Below, piece after piece: positions 42,630-51,194 of a DNA stretch of 64,000 nt. The number at the start of each line of letters is the position of its first letter. Positions within the stretch are counted from its first letter, which is position 1. The stretch comes from Streptomyces sp. NBC_01476. Lineage in GTDB: Bacteria > Actinomycetota > Actinomycetes > Streptomycetales > Streptomycetaceae. The stretch spans positions 310,001 through 374,000 of the forward strand of contig NZ_CP109446.1 of NCBI RefSeq assembly GCF_036227265.1, written 5' to 3'. Both the position numbers and the translations under genes were made by a program. The notes under the pieces were generated by a model, which saw nothing but the letters and a program-made list of their open reading frames with translations, made no database searches and was not told the DNA's origin.

Positions 42630-44060
42630 ACTGCCAAGCCGCGTATCCCGAATGTTCTCGCCGGCCGCTACGCCTCCGCGGAGCTCGCCACCCTGTGGTC
42701 CCCCGAGCAGAAGGTGGTGCTGGAGCGGCGGCTGTGGCTCGCGGTGCTGCGGGCCCAGAAGGACCTCGGAATCGAGGTCCCCGGCGGTGCGATCGAGGAC
42801 TACGAGCGGGTGCTGGAGCAGGTCGACCTGGTGTCGATCGCCGAGCGCGAGAAGGTCACCCGGCACGACGTGAAGGCCCGCATCGAGGAGTTCAACGCGC
42901 TGGCCGGGCACGAGCAGGTGCACAAGGGCATGACCTCGCGGGACCTCACCGAGAACGTGGAGCAGCTGCAGATCCGGCTGTCCCTGGAGCACGTCAGGGA
43001 CCGTACGGTCGCGGTGCTCGCCCGGCTGGGCCAGTTGTCCGGGCAGTACGCGGAGCTGGTGATGGCCGGCCGCTCGCACAACGTGGCCGCGCAGGCGACG
43101 ACGCTGGGCAAGCGGTTCGCCACCACCGCCGACGAACTGCTGGTGGCCTTCGAGCGGGTCGAGGACCTGATCGGGCGCTATCCGCTGCGCGGTATCAAGG
43201 GCCCGGTCGGCACCGCCCAGGACATGCTGGACCTGCTCGGCGGTGACAGCGGCCGGCTCGCCGAGCTGGAGCACCGGATCGCCGACCACCTCGGTTTCTC
43301 CCGGGCCTTCACCTCGGTCGGCCAGGTCTACCCGCGCTCGCTGGACTACGACGCGGTGACCGCGCTGGTCCAGCTCGCCGCGGCGCCCTCCTCGCTGGCC
43401 AGGACGATCCGGCTGATGGCCGGGCACGAGCTGGTCACCGAGGGCTTCAAGCCCGGCCAGGTCGGCTCCTCCGCGATGCCGCACAAGATGAACACCCGGT
43501 CCTGCGAGCGGGTCAACGGGCTGATGGTGATCCTGCGCGGCTACGCGTCGATGACCGGCGAGCTGGCCGGCGACCAGTGGAACGAGGGCGACGTGTCGTG
43601 CTCGGTGGTCCGCCGGGTGGCGCTGCCGGACGCGTTCTTCGCCTTCGACGGACTGCTGGAGACCTTCCTGACGGTGCTCGACGAGTTCGGTGCCTTCCCC
43701 GCGGTGGTCGCCCGCGAGCTGGACCGCTACCTGCCGTTCCTGGCCACCACCAAGGTGCTCATGGGCGCGGTCCGGGCGGGGGTCGGCCGGGAGGTGGCGC
43801 ACGAGGCGATCAAGGAGAACGCGGTGGCGTCCGCGCTGGCCATGCGCGAGCAGGGCACCGAGCGGAACGAGCTGCTCGACCGGCTGGCCGCCGACGACCG
43901 GATCCCGCTGGACCGGGCGCAGCTGGACGCGCTGATGGCCGACCGGCTCTCCTTCACCGGCGCCGCGGCCGGCCAGGTCGCCGAGGTGATCCGGCGGATC
44001 GAGGAGGTCACCAAGGCGCACCCCCAGGCTGCCGGTTACCGCCCGGGGGCGATCCTCTGA
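42627..44060 (+). CDS. purB: Adenylosuccinate lyase
   Basis: Catalyses two steps of purine synthesis: SAICAR to AICAR plus fumarate, and adenylosuccinate to AMP. The 477-residue protein of the fumarase/aspartase superfamily has HDVKARIEEFN, HKGMTSRDLTENVEQ, and the signature GSSAMPHKMNTRSCERV with the catalytic Ser loop. GTG at 42627 (VTAKPRIPN) is the family start. The next gene overlaps its stop. Confidence 0.95.
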   Translation: MTAKPRIPNVLAGRYASAELATLWSPEQKVVLERRLWLAVLRAQKDLGIEVPGGAIEDYERVLEQVDLVSIAEREKVTRHDVKARIEEFNALAGHEQVHKGMTSRDLTENVEQLQIRLSLEHVRDRTVAVLARLGQLSGQYAELVMAGRSHNVAAQATTLGKRFATTADELLVAFERVEDLIGRYPLRGIKGPVGTAQDMLDLLGGDSGRLAELEHRIADHLGFSRAFTSVGQVYPRSLDYDAVTALVQLAAAPSSLARTIRLMAGHELVTEGFKPGQVGSSAMPHKMNTRSCERVNGLMVILRGYASMTGELAGDQWNEGDVSCSVVRRVALPDAFFAFDGLLETFLTVLDEFGAFPAVVARELDRYLPFLATTKVLMGAVRAGVGREVAHEAIKENAVASALAMREQGTERNELLDRLAADDRIPLDRAQLDALMADRLSFTGAAAGQVAEVIRRIEEVTKAHPQAAGYRPGAIL

Positions 44061-44599
44061 CCCCCGAGCAGCTGGCCGCGGCACGCGACCGCACCCTGAC
44101 CGACATCGTCGGCCCGCAGCTGCGGGTGCTCTTCTGCGGCATCAACCCGGGTCTGATGTCGGCCTGGACCGGGCACCACTTCGCCCGGCCGGGCAACCGG
44201 TTCTGGCCCGCGCTGCACGCCTCGGGTTTCACCCCGCGCCGGTTCGCGCCCGCCGAGCAACAGGAGGTGCCGGCCCTCGGCTTCGGCATCACGAACGTGG
44301 CGGGGCGGGCCACCGCCCGCGCCGACGAGCTGACCCGGGACGAGCTGATCGCCGGCGGCAAGCGGCTCACCGTGACCGTGGAGACCTCCAAGCCGCGGTG
44401 GCTCGCGGTGCTGGGTGTGGGCGCCTACCGGGTCGCCTTCGACCACCGGCTGGCGCGGATCGGGCCGCAGCAGCGCACCATCGGCGACACCCGGATCTGG
44501 GTGCTGCCCAGCCCGAGCGGGCTCAACGCGCACTGGTCACCGGCCACCTTGGCGGAGGAGTTCGGGCGGCTGCGGGCTGCGGCGTACGGGCCGGCGTAA
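44057..44599 (+). CDS. mug: G/U mismatch-specific uracil-DNA glycosylase (Mug-like)
   Basis: A 180-residue Mug-type glycosylase removing uracil or ethenocytosine opposite guanine. Motif LFCGINPGL carries the catalytic Asn, and LPSPSGLNAHW is the wedge motif. The frame joins purB as CTGA, and the natural N-terminus (LTPEQLAAARDRTL) would need a CTG start at 44057. The first canonical codon is GTG at 44126, which would leave only VLFCGINPG onward. I prefer 44057 because the extra 23 residues look like family sequence. Confidence 0.8.
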   Translation: MTPEQLAAARDRTLTDIVGPQLRVLFCGINPGLMSAWTGHHFARPGNRFWPALHASGFTPRRFAPAEQQEVPALGFGITNVAGRATARADELTRDELIAGGKRLTVTVETSKPRWLAVLGVGAYRVAFDHRLARIGPQQRTIGDTRIWVLPSPSGLNAHWSPATLAEEFGRLRAAAYGPA

Positions 44600-44758
44600 C
44601 CGGTCGGCGCCCAGCACAGGGCTGGTGCGCGGCACTTGGCGGCCCGTCGGAAACCCACCGGCCGGTATGTCACGCAACCGGAACCCGGCGGCACTCGCCG
44701 CGCGGCCTTCCGCCGGGTACGATCCGCCACACACAGGTACAGGCTGGGAGGACATACC

Positions 44759-45916
44759 TTGGGGCGACTCACCGGCGGGGACCCCTCCCTGCTCCGGCGG
44801 ATCAATTCCGCGGTCGTCCTCCATGCGCTCCGCGGGGCACAGACCCCGACCCTGACCGAACTGGTGCACAGCACCGGTCTCTCACGGCCGACGGTCGAGG
44901 GCGTCATCGAGGGACTGACGGAGTCCGATCTGGTGGTCGAGGTCGCCCCGGAGCCGGGCGACACCCGCAAGCAGGGCCGGCCGGCCCGCCGGTTCCGCTT
45001 CCACGCCGAGGCCGGGCATCTGCTCGGCATCGAGATCGGGGCGCACCAGGTACGGGTGGTGCTGGCGGATCTCAGCGGCCAGGTGCTGGGCTCGCACGGC
45101 CGGGAGGTGGACGAGTCCGCCTCGGCCGACGACCGTCTGGAACGGGTCCGGGTCACCGTCGCCGAACTGCTCCGCAAGGCCGGAGTGGCCCGCAGCACCC
45201 TGTGGGCGGTCGGTGTGGGCAGCCCCGGCATCGTCGAGGCGCACGGTGAGGTGACGCTCGGTACGGCGCTGCCCGGCTGGACCGGGCTGGCGCTGGGCGA
45301 GCGGTTGCAGCGCTCCTTCCGATGTCCGGTCCTGGTGGAGAACGACGCGAATGTGGCCGCTGTCGCCGAGCACTGGAAGGGTGCGGCGGTCGGTACCGAC
45401 GACGTGGTGTTCGTCCTGGTCGGGCTGAGCCCGGGCGCCGGTTCGCTGATCGGCGGGCGTCTCCACCGTGGTTTCGGCGGCGCCGCGGGCGAGATCGGGG
45501 CGCTGCATCTGCTGGGACGCGAGGTCACCCCCGAGCATCTGCTGTCCACCACCGGCACGCCGCTGCACCCGCTGGACGAACCGGCCGTGGCGCGGGTCTT
45601 CGCGCTCGCCAAGCAGGGCGATGTGCAGGCGAAGGACGCGGTGGAGCGGTTCTTGCGGCGGCTGGTGCACGACGTGGCCGCGCTGGTGCTGGCGATCGAC
45701 CCGGAACTGGTGGTGATCGGCGGCTGGGCGGCCGGCCTGGACGGCGTTCTGGAGCCGCTGCGCTCCGAACTCGCCCGCTACTGCCTGCGCCCGCCGAGTG
45801 TGGTGCTCTCCGCGCTGGGCCAGGAGGCGATCGCCACCGGGGCGCTGCGGCTGGCGCTGGACACCGTGGAGGAGCAGCTCTTCGCGGTGGAGCAGACGAC
45901 GCTGGCGCGGCACTGA
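44759..45916 (+). CDS. ROK-family transcriptional regulator
   Basis: A 385-residue ROK protein. An N-terminal winged helix (RINSAVVLHALR, LTELVHSTGLSRPTVEGVIE) is followed by a sugar-kinase-like domain (LGIEIGAHQVRVVLADLSGQ; VENDANVAAVAEHW; FGGAAGEIGALHLL). The ROK zinc-binding Cys cluster is not apparent. TTG at 44759 follows GGGAGGA. ROK regulators usually respond to sugars; the target is not evident. Confidence 0.88.
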   Translation: MGRLTGGDPSLLRRINSAVVLHALRGAQTPTLTELVHSTGLSRPTVEGVIEGLTESDLVVEVAPEPGDTRKQGRPARRFRFHAEAGHLLGIEIGAHQVRVVLADLSGQVLGSHGREVDESASADDRLERVRVTVAELLRKAGVARSTLWAVGVGSPGIVEAHGEVTLGTALPGWTGLALGERLQRSFRCPVLVENDANVAAVAEHWKGAAVGTDDVVFVLVGLSPGAGSLIGGRLHRGFGGAAGEIGALHLLGREVTPEHLLSTTGTPLHPLDEPAVARVFALAKQGDVQAKDAVERFLRRLVHDVAALVLAIDPELVVIGGWAAGLDGVLEPLRSELARYCLRPPSVVLSALGQEAIATGALRLALDTVEEQLFAVEQTTLARH

Positions 45917-45945
45917 CGCCGGGCCGGAGTCCGGCCGGAAACGTC

Positions 45946-45984
45946 CGTCGGCCCGCCATCCCGGTGACCGGGGTGGCGGGCCGA
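45946..45984. terminator. Bidirectional terminator hairpin
   Basis: GTCGGCCCGCCATCCC pairs with GGGGTGGCGGGCCGAC (16 bp with one G-T pair) around a 7-nt loop. It lies between the convergent ROK and GntR genes. Confidence 0.75.
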
Positions 45985-46001
45985 CTGGTGGCGCGAACGA
46001 G

Positions 46002-46766
46002 TCAGGACGCCTGGCGGTGGGGCTCCGGCTCGTGGTGGGTGACCTCGATCGCGCCCGAGTCACCGAAGGTGAGCCGGCAGGTGTCGGCGCGGTAGGTGGC
46101 CACCGACGCGGCGGCGACCCGGCCGCCGGCGTAGTACCGGGTGGTGACGACGAGCACCGGCGCGCCGGGCAGCCGGTCGAGCTGCTTGGCGTCCTCCGCA
46201 CGGGCGGAGCCGAGTTCGACCGCGCGGTCCTCGCCCTCCAGTTCCAGGGAGTGCAGCTCGCGCAGCACCGCCGGGGCGTGGGTGGCGGGGGTGAGCAGCG
46301 TGGAGAGCCCCGGCACCGAGGCCGGCGGGACGTAGAGGAGTTCGGTGGCGACCGACTGACCCTGCATCACCCGCTCGCGGCGGATGGTGTGCACGGCCTC
46401 GTCCGAACCGGTGCCGAGCAGCGCGGCGACCGAGGCGGGGGCGACCGCTTCCACGCACCCGATGGTGTTCCAGGTGTCACGGCCGGCGCCCGGCCAGGCG
46501 TTGGCCGAAGGGCCGACCGCGACGCCCATACGGGGCGGGGCGACCGTGGTGCCGACGCCGCGCCGCCGCTGGAGGCGGCCTTCGAGTTCCAGTTGTTCGA
46601 GCGCCTGGCGCAAGGTGGCCCGGGCCACGCCGAAGCGGGCCGCCAGGTCACGTTCGTTCGGCAGGATCTCGCCGACCTCGAACTCGGAGTCGAGGGCGTC
46701 GTTCAGCACCGTCTTGAGGTGCCAGTACTTCGGCTCCTGCACCGCTTCGAGCTGCGTGGTCCCCAC
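46002..46766 (-). CDS. GntR/HutC-family regulator
   Basis: A 254-residue HutC-type GntR regulator. The DNA-binding domain is YWHLKTVLNDAL, ILPNERDLAARFGVARATLR, QALEQLELEGRLQRRRGVGT. The UTRA-type effector domain ends with GAPVLVVTTRYYAGGRVAAA. GTG at 46766 was chosen for GAGGACA upstream and the family start. A dre-like operator lies in the upstream divergent region, so autoregulation and control of the SDR gene are likely. Confidence 0.85.
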   Translation of the reverse strand: MGTTQLEAVQEPKYWHLKTVLNDALDSEFEVGEILPNERDLAARFGVARATLRQALEQLELEGRLQRRRGVGTTVAPPRMGVAVGPSANAWPGAGRDTWNTIGCVEAVAPASVAALLGTGSDEAVHTIRRERVMQGQSVATELLYVPPASVPGLSTLLTPATHAPAVLRELHSLELEGEDRAVELGSARAEDAKQLDRLPGAPVLVVTTRYYAGGRVAAASVATYRADTCRLTFGDSGAIEVTHHEPEPHRQAS

Positions 46767-46897
46767 CCTGTCCTCGCATTCACCATGGCCGTGGCCGGCC
46801 GGTCGGGCCGGATCCGACGGCTTGTTAAGCCTTGTTTCGGAACCTGTGTTTATTAAAGGTCCTTGCACTACTAGGACGATACGGCCGGTTCGCAAAC

Positions 46898-46911
46898 TTG
46901 GTCAAGACCAA
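46898..46911. promoter_or_regulatory. HutC/DasR-type operator
   Basis: TTGGTC-AA-GACCAA is a perfect dyad matching the TGGTC-TA-GACCA pattern of HutC-subfamily GntR sites. It sits between the GntR gene and the divergent SDR gene. Confidence 0.6.
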
Positions 46912-47043
46912 TCCTCGAACCGGCTCATGCCCACCGGAACCGGATACATGAGACGTTCATGATCTGTTGATGATGTGCTGCGATAACGTTCGTGATCTCC
47001 GTGGGGACAGGGCACGGAGACCAGGAGCGGGAGGGGAACGGGG

Positions 47044-47790
47044 ATGGCCCAGGTCACGGTGGTCACCGGGGGCGGACGCGGGATCGGGGCCGCGGTGGCG
47101 CTGCGGCTCGCGGCGGACGGGCACCGGATCGGTATCGGCTATGAGCGGGACCGGGCCGCGGCGGACGAGGTGGCCGCCGAGGTGCGCGCGGCCGGCGCCG
47201 CGTGCCTGGTGCACCAGGTCGACACCAGCGACGAGGCACAGGTGGACGCCTTCTTCGACGCGGTCGTGTCGGGCCTTGGCCCGGTCACCGGGCTGGTCGG
47301 CAACGCGGGCATCACCGGGCCGCTGGGCCGCTTCACCGAGACGCCGGTGGAGGTGATGCGCCGGGTGGTGGAGGTCAACGTGATGGGGTCGCTCATCTGC
47401 GCCCGCCGGGCGGCGCTGGAGATGTCCACCCGGTACGGGGGCCAGGGCGGCGCGATCGTGAACATCTCGTCGGGCGGCGCCACTCTCGGCAGTCCCGGCG
47501 AGTACGTGCACTACGCGGCGAGCAAGGCCGCGGTCGACACCCTGACGGTGGGCTTGTCCAAGGAGTTGGCGCCCGACGGGGTGCGGGTGAACTCGGTGCA
47601 GCCCGGGATGATCGTCACCGGTATCCACGCGGCGATGGGCGACGCGGAGCGGCCGTGGCGGAACCCGGACCGGATTCCGATGCGGCGGCCGGGGCAGCCG
47701 CAGGAGGTCGCGGGGGCGGTGGCGTGGCTGCTGTCGCCGGAGGCGTCGTACACCACGGGCGCGGTGCTGCGGGTGGCCGGCGGGCTGTGA
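47044..47790 (+). CDS. SDR-family oxidoreductase
   Basis: A 248-residue classical short-chain dehydrogenase. Cofactor motif TGGGRGIG, NNAG-type GNAGITG, catalytic Ser in IVNISSGGA, and YAASK with catalytic Tyr and Lys. It resembles 3-oxoacyl-ACP reductase/sugar dehydrogenase types; the substrate is open. GGGAGGGGAACGGGG precedes ATG. Possibly controlled by the divergent GntR. Confidence 0.9.
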   Translation: MAQVTVVTGGGRGIGAAVALRLAADGHRIGIGYERDRAAADEVAAEVRAAGAACLVHQVDTSDEAQVDAFFDAVVSGLGPVTGLVGNAGITGPLGRFTETPVEVMRRVVEVNVMGSLICARRAALEMSTRYGGQGGAIVNISSGGATLGSPGEYVHYAASKAAVDTLTVGLSKELAPDGVRVNSVQPGMIVTGIHAAMGDAERPWRNPDRIPMRRPGQPQEVAGAVAWLLSPEASYTTGAVLRVAGGL

Positions 47791-48021
47791 GCCGTACGCG
47801 CTGAAGGGATACGGCCGGTCAGCGGACACCGGCCGAACGGCGGGCGGCGCCAGGAGTGTTGACCGGGGCATGACTGAAACCTGACGGTGATACCGGGTAA
47901 CCCGCCGGAAACCCGCGATCGTCCCGGCAGGAGCACAATCCGTGTGCCCCACGCTTACACCGTTTGTTGAAGTGCCGTTCACGTACGACCGGTCAGCCCG
48001 GTTCGACCTCAGAGGAGCGCC

Positions 48022-49485
48022 ATGTCAGGACCCGCCGTGGAAGCCGAGACGCCCACCGAAGTACCACCGCCTCCGGCCGGCAACCTGCTGGACCGCTATT
48101 TCCGTATCAGCGAACGCGGTTCGACCCCGTTGCGGGAGGTCAGGGGCGGTCTCGCCACCTTCTTCACGATGGCGTACATCCTCGTTCTCAACCCGATCAT
48201 CCTCGGCAGCGCGACGGACAAGTTCGGGCACCACCTCTCGACCGGTCAACTGCTCACCGCCACCGCACTGGTGGCCGCGGTGATGAGCGCGATCATGGGC
48301 GTCGGCGGCAATCTGCCGCTGGCCATCGCGACCGGTCTCGGTCTGAACGCGGTGGTCGCCTTCCAGCTCGCGCCGAAGATGAGCTGGCCGGACGCGATGG
48401 GTCTGGTGGTCCTGGAGGGCCTGCTGATCTGTGTGCTGGTGGCCACCGGGCTGCGTGAAGCGATCATGAACGCGATACCGCAGGCCATCAAGCAGGCGAT
48501 CGGCGTGGGCATCGGCATGTTCATCGCGTTCATCGGCCTGGTCGACGCGGGTTTCGCCAGCCGGATCCCGGACGCGGCCAAGACCACCACCCCGGTCCAG
48601 CTCGGCGCGACCGGCGCGCTCACCGGCTGGCCGGTGCTGGTGTTCTGCCTCGGCGTGCTGCTCACGGTGGCGCTCGTGGCGCGCCGGGTGAAGGGCGCGA
48701 TCCTGATCAGCATCGTGGTGATGACGATCGTGGCGATCATCGTCAACTCGATCGCCGACATCCCGGACGCCGCGTGGGGCCTGACCGTGCCCAAGCTGCC
48801 CGACGACGTGGTGGCCAGCCCGGACTTCGGGCTGCTCGGGCACTTCAGCCTCTTCGGCGGCTTCCAGGAGGCGGGCGTGGTCACCGCGCTGCTGTTCGTC
48901 TTCACCCTGGTCCTGTCGGACTTCTTCGACGCGATGGGCACCATCGTCGGTATCTCCAGCGAGGCGGGGCTGCTCGACAAGGAGGGCCGGGTGCCGAACA
49001 TCGGCCGGGTGCTGTTCATCGACGGCGCGGCCGCGGTGGCCGGCGGTCTGGCGTCCAGCTCCTCCAACACCGCCTATGTGGAGTCGGCGGCGGGTGTCGG
49101 CGAAGGCGCGCGTACGGGTCTGGCGAGCGTGGTGACGGGCGCGCTCTTCGCGGTGGCGCTCTTCTTGGCACCGCTGGCCGGGGTGGTGCCCTCGCAGGCC
49201 GCGGCGCCGGCGCTGGTCGCGGTGGGCTTCCTGCTGATGGCGCAGGTCCGGAACATCGACTGGACGCAGTACGACATCGCGATCCCGGCCTTCCTGACCA
49301 TCGCCGTGATGCCCTTCACCTACAGCATCACCAACGGCATCGGCGCGGGCTTCCTGTCCTACATCGTCATCAAGACCGCGCTGGGCAAGGCGCGCGAGGT
49401 GCACCTGCTGGTGTGGATCGTGTCGGTCTTCTTCCTCGCCTACTTCGCGATCGACCCGCTGCAGCAGGCGTTCGGCGTGAAGTAG
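48022..49485 (+). CDS. NCS2-family purine permease
   Basis: A 487-residue transporter of the AzgA/PbuG branch of NCS2 (guanine, hypoxanthine, adenine). Marks: STPLREVRGGLATFFTMAYI at the N-terminus, LGLNAVVAFQLA, SDFFDAMGTIVGISSEAGLL and SSSSNTAYVESAAGVGEGAR. About 12 to 14 hydrophobic segments. Imports purine bases using the proton gradient. A stable hairpin follows the gene. Confidence 0.92.
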   Translation: MSGPAVEAETPTEVPPPPAGNLLDRYFRISERGSTPLREVRGGLATFFTMAYILVLNPIILGSATDKFGHHLSTGQLLTATALVAAVMSAIMGVGGNLPLAIATGLGLNAVVAFQLAPKMSWPDAMGLVVLEGLLICVLVATGLREAIMNAIPQAIKQAIGVGIGMFIAFIGLVDAGFASRIPDAAKTTTPVQLGATGALTGWPVLVFCLGVLLTVALVARRVKGAILISIVVMTIVAIIVNSIADIPDAAWGLTVPKLPDDVVASPDFGLLGHFSLFGGFQEAGVVTALLFVFTLVLSDFFDAMGTIVGISSEAGLLDKEGRVPNIGRVLFIDGAAAVAGGLASSSSNTAYVESAAGVGEGARTGLASVVTGALFAVALFLAPLAGVVPSQAAAPALVAVGFLLMAQVRNIDWTQYDIAIPAFLTIAVMPFTYSITNGIGAGFLSYIVIKTALGKAREVHLLVWIVSVFFLAYFAIDPLQQAFGVK

Positions 49486-49850
49486 CCGAGGCGGGTGCCG
49501 CCCACCGTCCGCGGGAGGAGGGGACCCGCGGACGGGCGGGCGGCCGGGGCGCCTCGACCGGGACGGGGGCGCCCGGTCGAGGCTGCTGGCCGGACCGGTG
49601 CTCGCACCGGCCCGTACTGAGACAACTCCCCCCATCCCGGCGGAGTTCCCGGCGTCCCGCGGATATTCACCGCGCCCCGTCCGGGCCGCGCCGCGACCGG
49701 GGCCCGCCCGCCGATCCGGCGCAACGGCGGATTTCAGCCATGGATGGCGAGAAACAGGGGGAAAGGTCAATCAACCGGGACGATCGGTCCTTTACCGTCT
49801 GGTCATGGAACGTTCGTGATCACGCAACACGCCTTCGGCACTGTGGTCGC
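49486..49850. other. Intergenic region after purine permease
   Basis: It holds the terminator hairpin at 49505-49535 and then about 300 bp without a recognisable gene. The part near 49740-49850 is less GC-rich and probably contains the promoter of the ACT-GNAT gene; no confident -35/-10 pair was seen. Confidence 0.4.
49505..49535 (+). terminator. Terminator hairpin after purine permease
   Basis: CCGTCCGCGGG and CCCGCGGACGG form a perfect 11-bp stem with a 9-nt loop 20 bp after the permease stop. Confidence 0.7.
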
Positions 49851-51194
49851 ATGCCTCATTCGACCCCTGCCCAGAGCAGAGCACGGCACCGGTACTGGGG
49901 CCGCGACCTCGCAGAAGTGGCCGCGCTCTTCACGGCGATGGCCGCCGCTGACTTCGTCGCCGACCTGGTGAACCACGGCCCGGACGGGAGGGTCCTGCTG
50001 GTCACGTCGTCGCTGGGACTGCTCGCCGCGGCGGCCTTCCACACCTGGTGGACACGGCGGCACAGCCACGCCCCGCCGGCCCCGGCCGCGCCCGAGGACA
50101 CCACGCTGTGGCGGATGCGCACCACCGTCCGGGACACCCCGGGCAGCCTCGGGGCCGTCTGCACCGCGCTGGCCGCCGGCCGGGTCGACATCGTGACGCT
50201 GCAGACCCATCCGCTGGCCGAGGGAACCGTGGACGAATTCCTGCTGCGGGCGCCCCGTTCGCTGCCGGCCGCCGCCCTCCTGCTGACCGTGGCGGACGCG
50301 GGCGGCACCGACAACTGGCTGGAGCGGGCCGACGCGCACGACCTGGTGGACGCGCCGACCCGGATGCTCGCGCTGGCCACCCGCACCGCCCTGGACGCCG
50401 CTGAACTGCCGCTCGCCCTGCGCCAGTTGTTCGGCCGCTGCACCATCACCTCGACGCCGCAGAGCGGTCCGGCGGCCGCTGAGGAACCCCCGGAGCCGGA
50501 GAGCGGGAAACCCACCGTGATGCGGCTGCGCGACCCGTCCGGCGGCATCATCACCGTCCGGCGCGACCATCTCCCCTTCACCCCGACGGAGTTCGCCCGC
50601 GCCCGCGCACTGGTGGAACTGGACGCGCGGCTCGGCGTGCGGATGCCGGCCCGCAAGGACACCCTGATCCTCCCCGAAGGCAACGAGATCACCGTCCGCC
50701 GGGCCGGCCCCGACGACCACGAGGCGGCCCTGGCGATGCACCACCGCTGCTCCTCCGCCACCCTCACCTCCCGCTACCACGGCCCGGTCGAGGACGCCGA
50801 CCGCTATCTCACCCACCTGCTGAGCCCGCGCTTCGGCCGTTCCCTCGCGGTGGAGACCGCCTCCGGGCGGCTGGTGGCACTCGGGCACCTGCTGTGGGAC
50901 GGCGACGAGAACGAGGTGGCGCTGCTCGTCGAGGACGAGTGGCAGCGCCGCGGCATCGGCGCCGCGCTGCTGCGCCGGCTGATCGAACTGGCCGCCGAGG
51001 CGGGCCGGGATAGCGTCTACGCGGTCACCCGGTCCACCAACACCGCGATGGTGGCGGTCATGCGCGAACTGGACCTGCCGCTGGACTACCAGGTCGAGGA
51101 GAGCACCCTGGTGATCACCGCCTCCCTGCCGCCGGCGACGGACGCCGACCCGTCGCCGGCTCCGCTGCCCTGGGTCACGAGCCGCCGGCCCTGA
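49851..51194 (+). CDS. ACT-domain / GNAT fusion protein
   Basis: A 447-residue multidomain protein. Residues 18-70 include one or two hydrophobic helices (LLVTSSLGLLAAAAFHTWW). Residues 84-150 form an ACT-like domain (MRTTVRDTPGSLGAVCTALA), typical of amino-acid sensing. The C-terminal 170 residues are a GNAT acetyltransferase (ITVRRAGPDDHEAALAMHHR; VEDEWQRRGIGAALLRRLIE). This suggests an acetyltransferase regulated by amino acids. Target unknown. Its last 20 bp overlap the convergent transsulfuration gene. Confidence 0.85.
   Translation: MPHSTPAQSRARHRYWGRDLAEVAALFTAMAAADFVADLVNHGPDGRVLLVTSSLGLLAAAAFHTWWTRRHSHAPPAPAAPEDTTLWRMRTTVRDTPGSLGAVCTALAAGRVDIVTLQTHPLAEGTVDEFLLRAPRSLPAAALLLTVADAGGTDNWLERADAHDLVDAPTRMLALATRTALDAAELPLALRQLFGRCTITSTPQSGPAAAEEPPEPESGKPTVMRLRDPSGGIITVRRDHLPFTPTEFARARALVELDARLGVRMPARKDTLILPEGNEITVRRAGPDDHEAALAMHHRCSSATLTSRYHGPVEDADRYLTHLLSPRFGRSLAVETASGRLVALGHLLWDGDENEVALLVEDEWQRRGIGAALLRRLIELAAEAGRDSVYAVTRSTNTAMVAVMRELDLPLDYQVEESTLVITASLPPATDADPSPAPLPWVTSRRP

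Noticed and set aside
47791..48021. Purine riboswitch before the NCS2 permease
   Set aside because: I could not find the conserved three-way junction loops of a purine riboswitch in this region.
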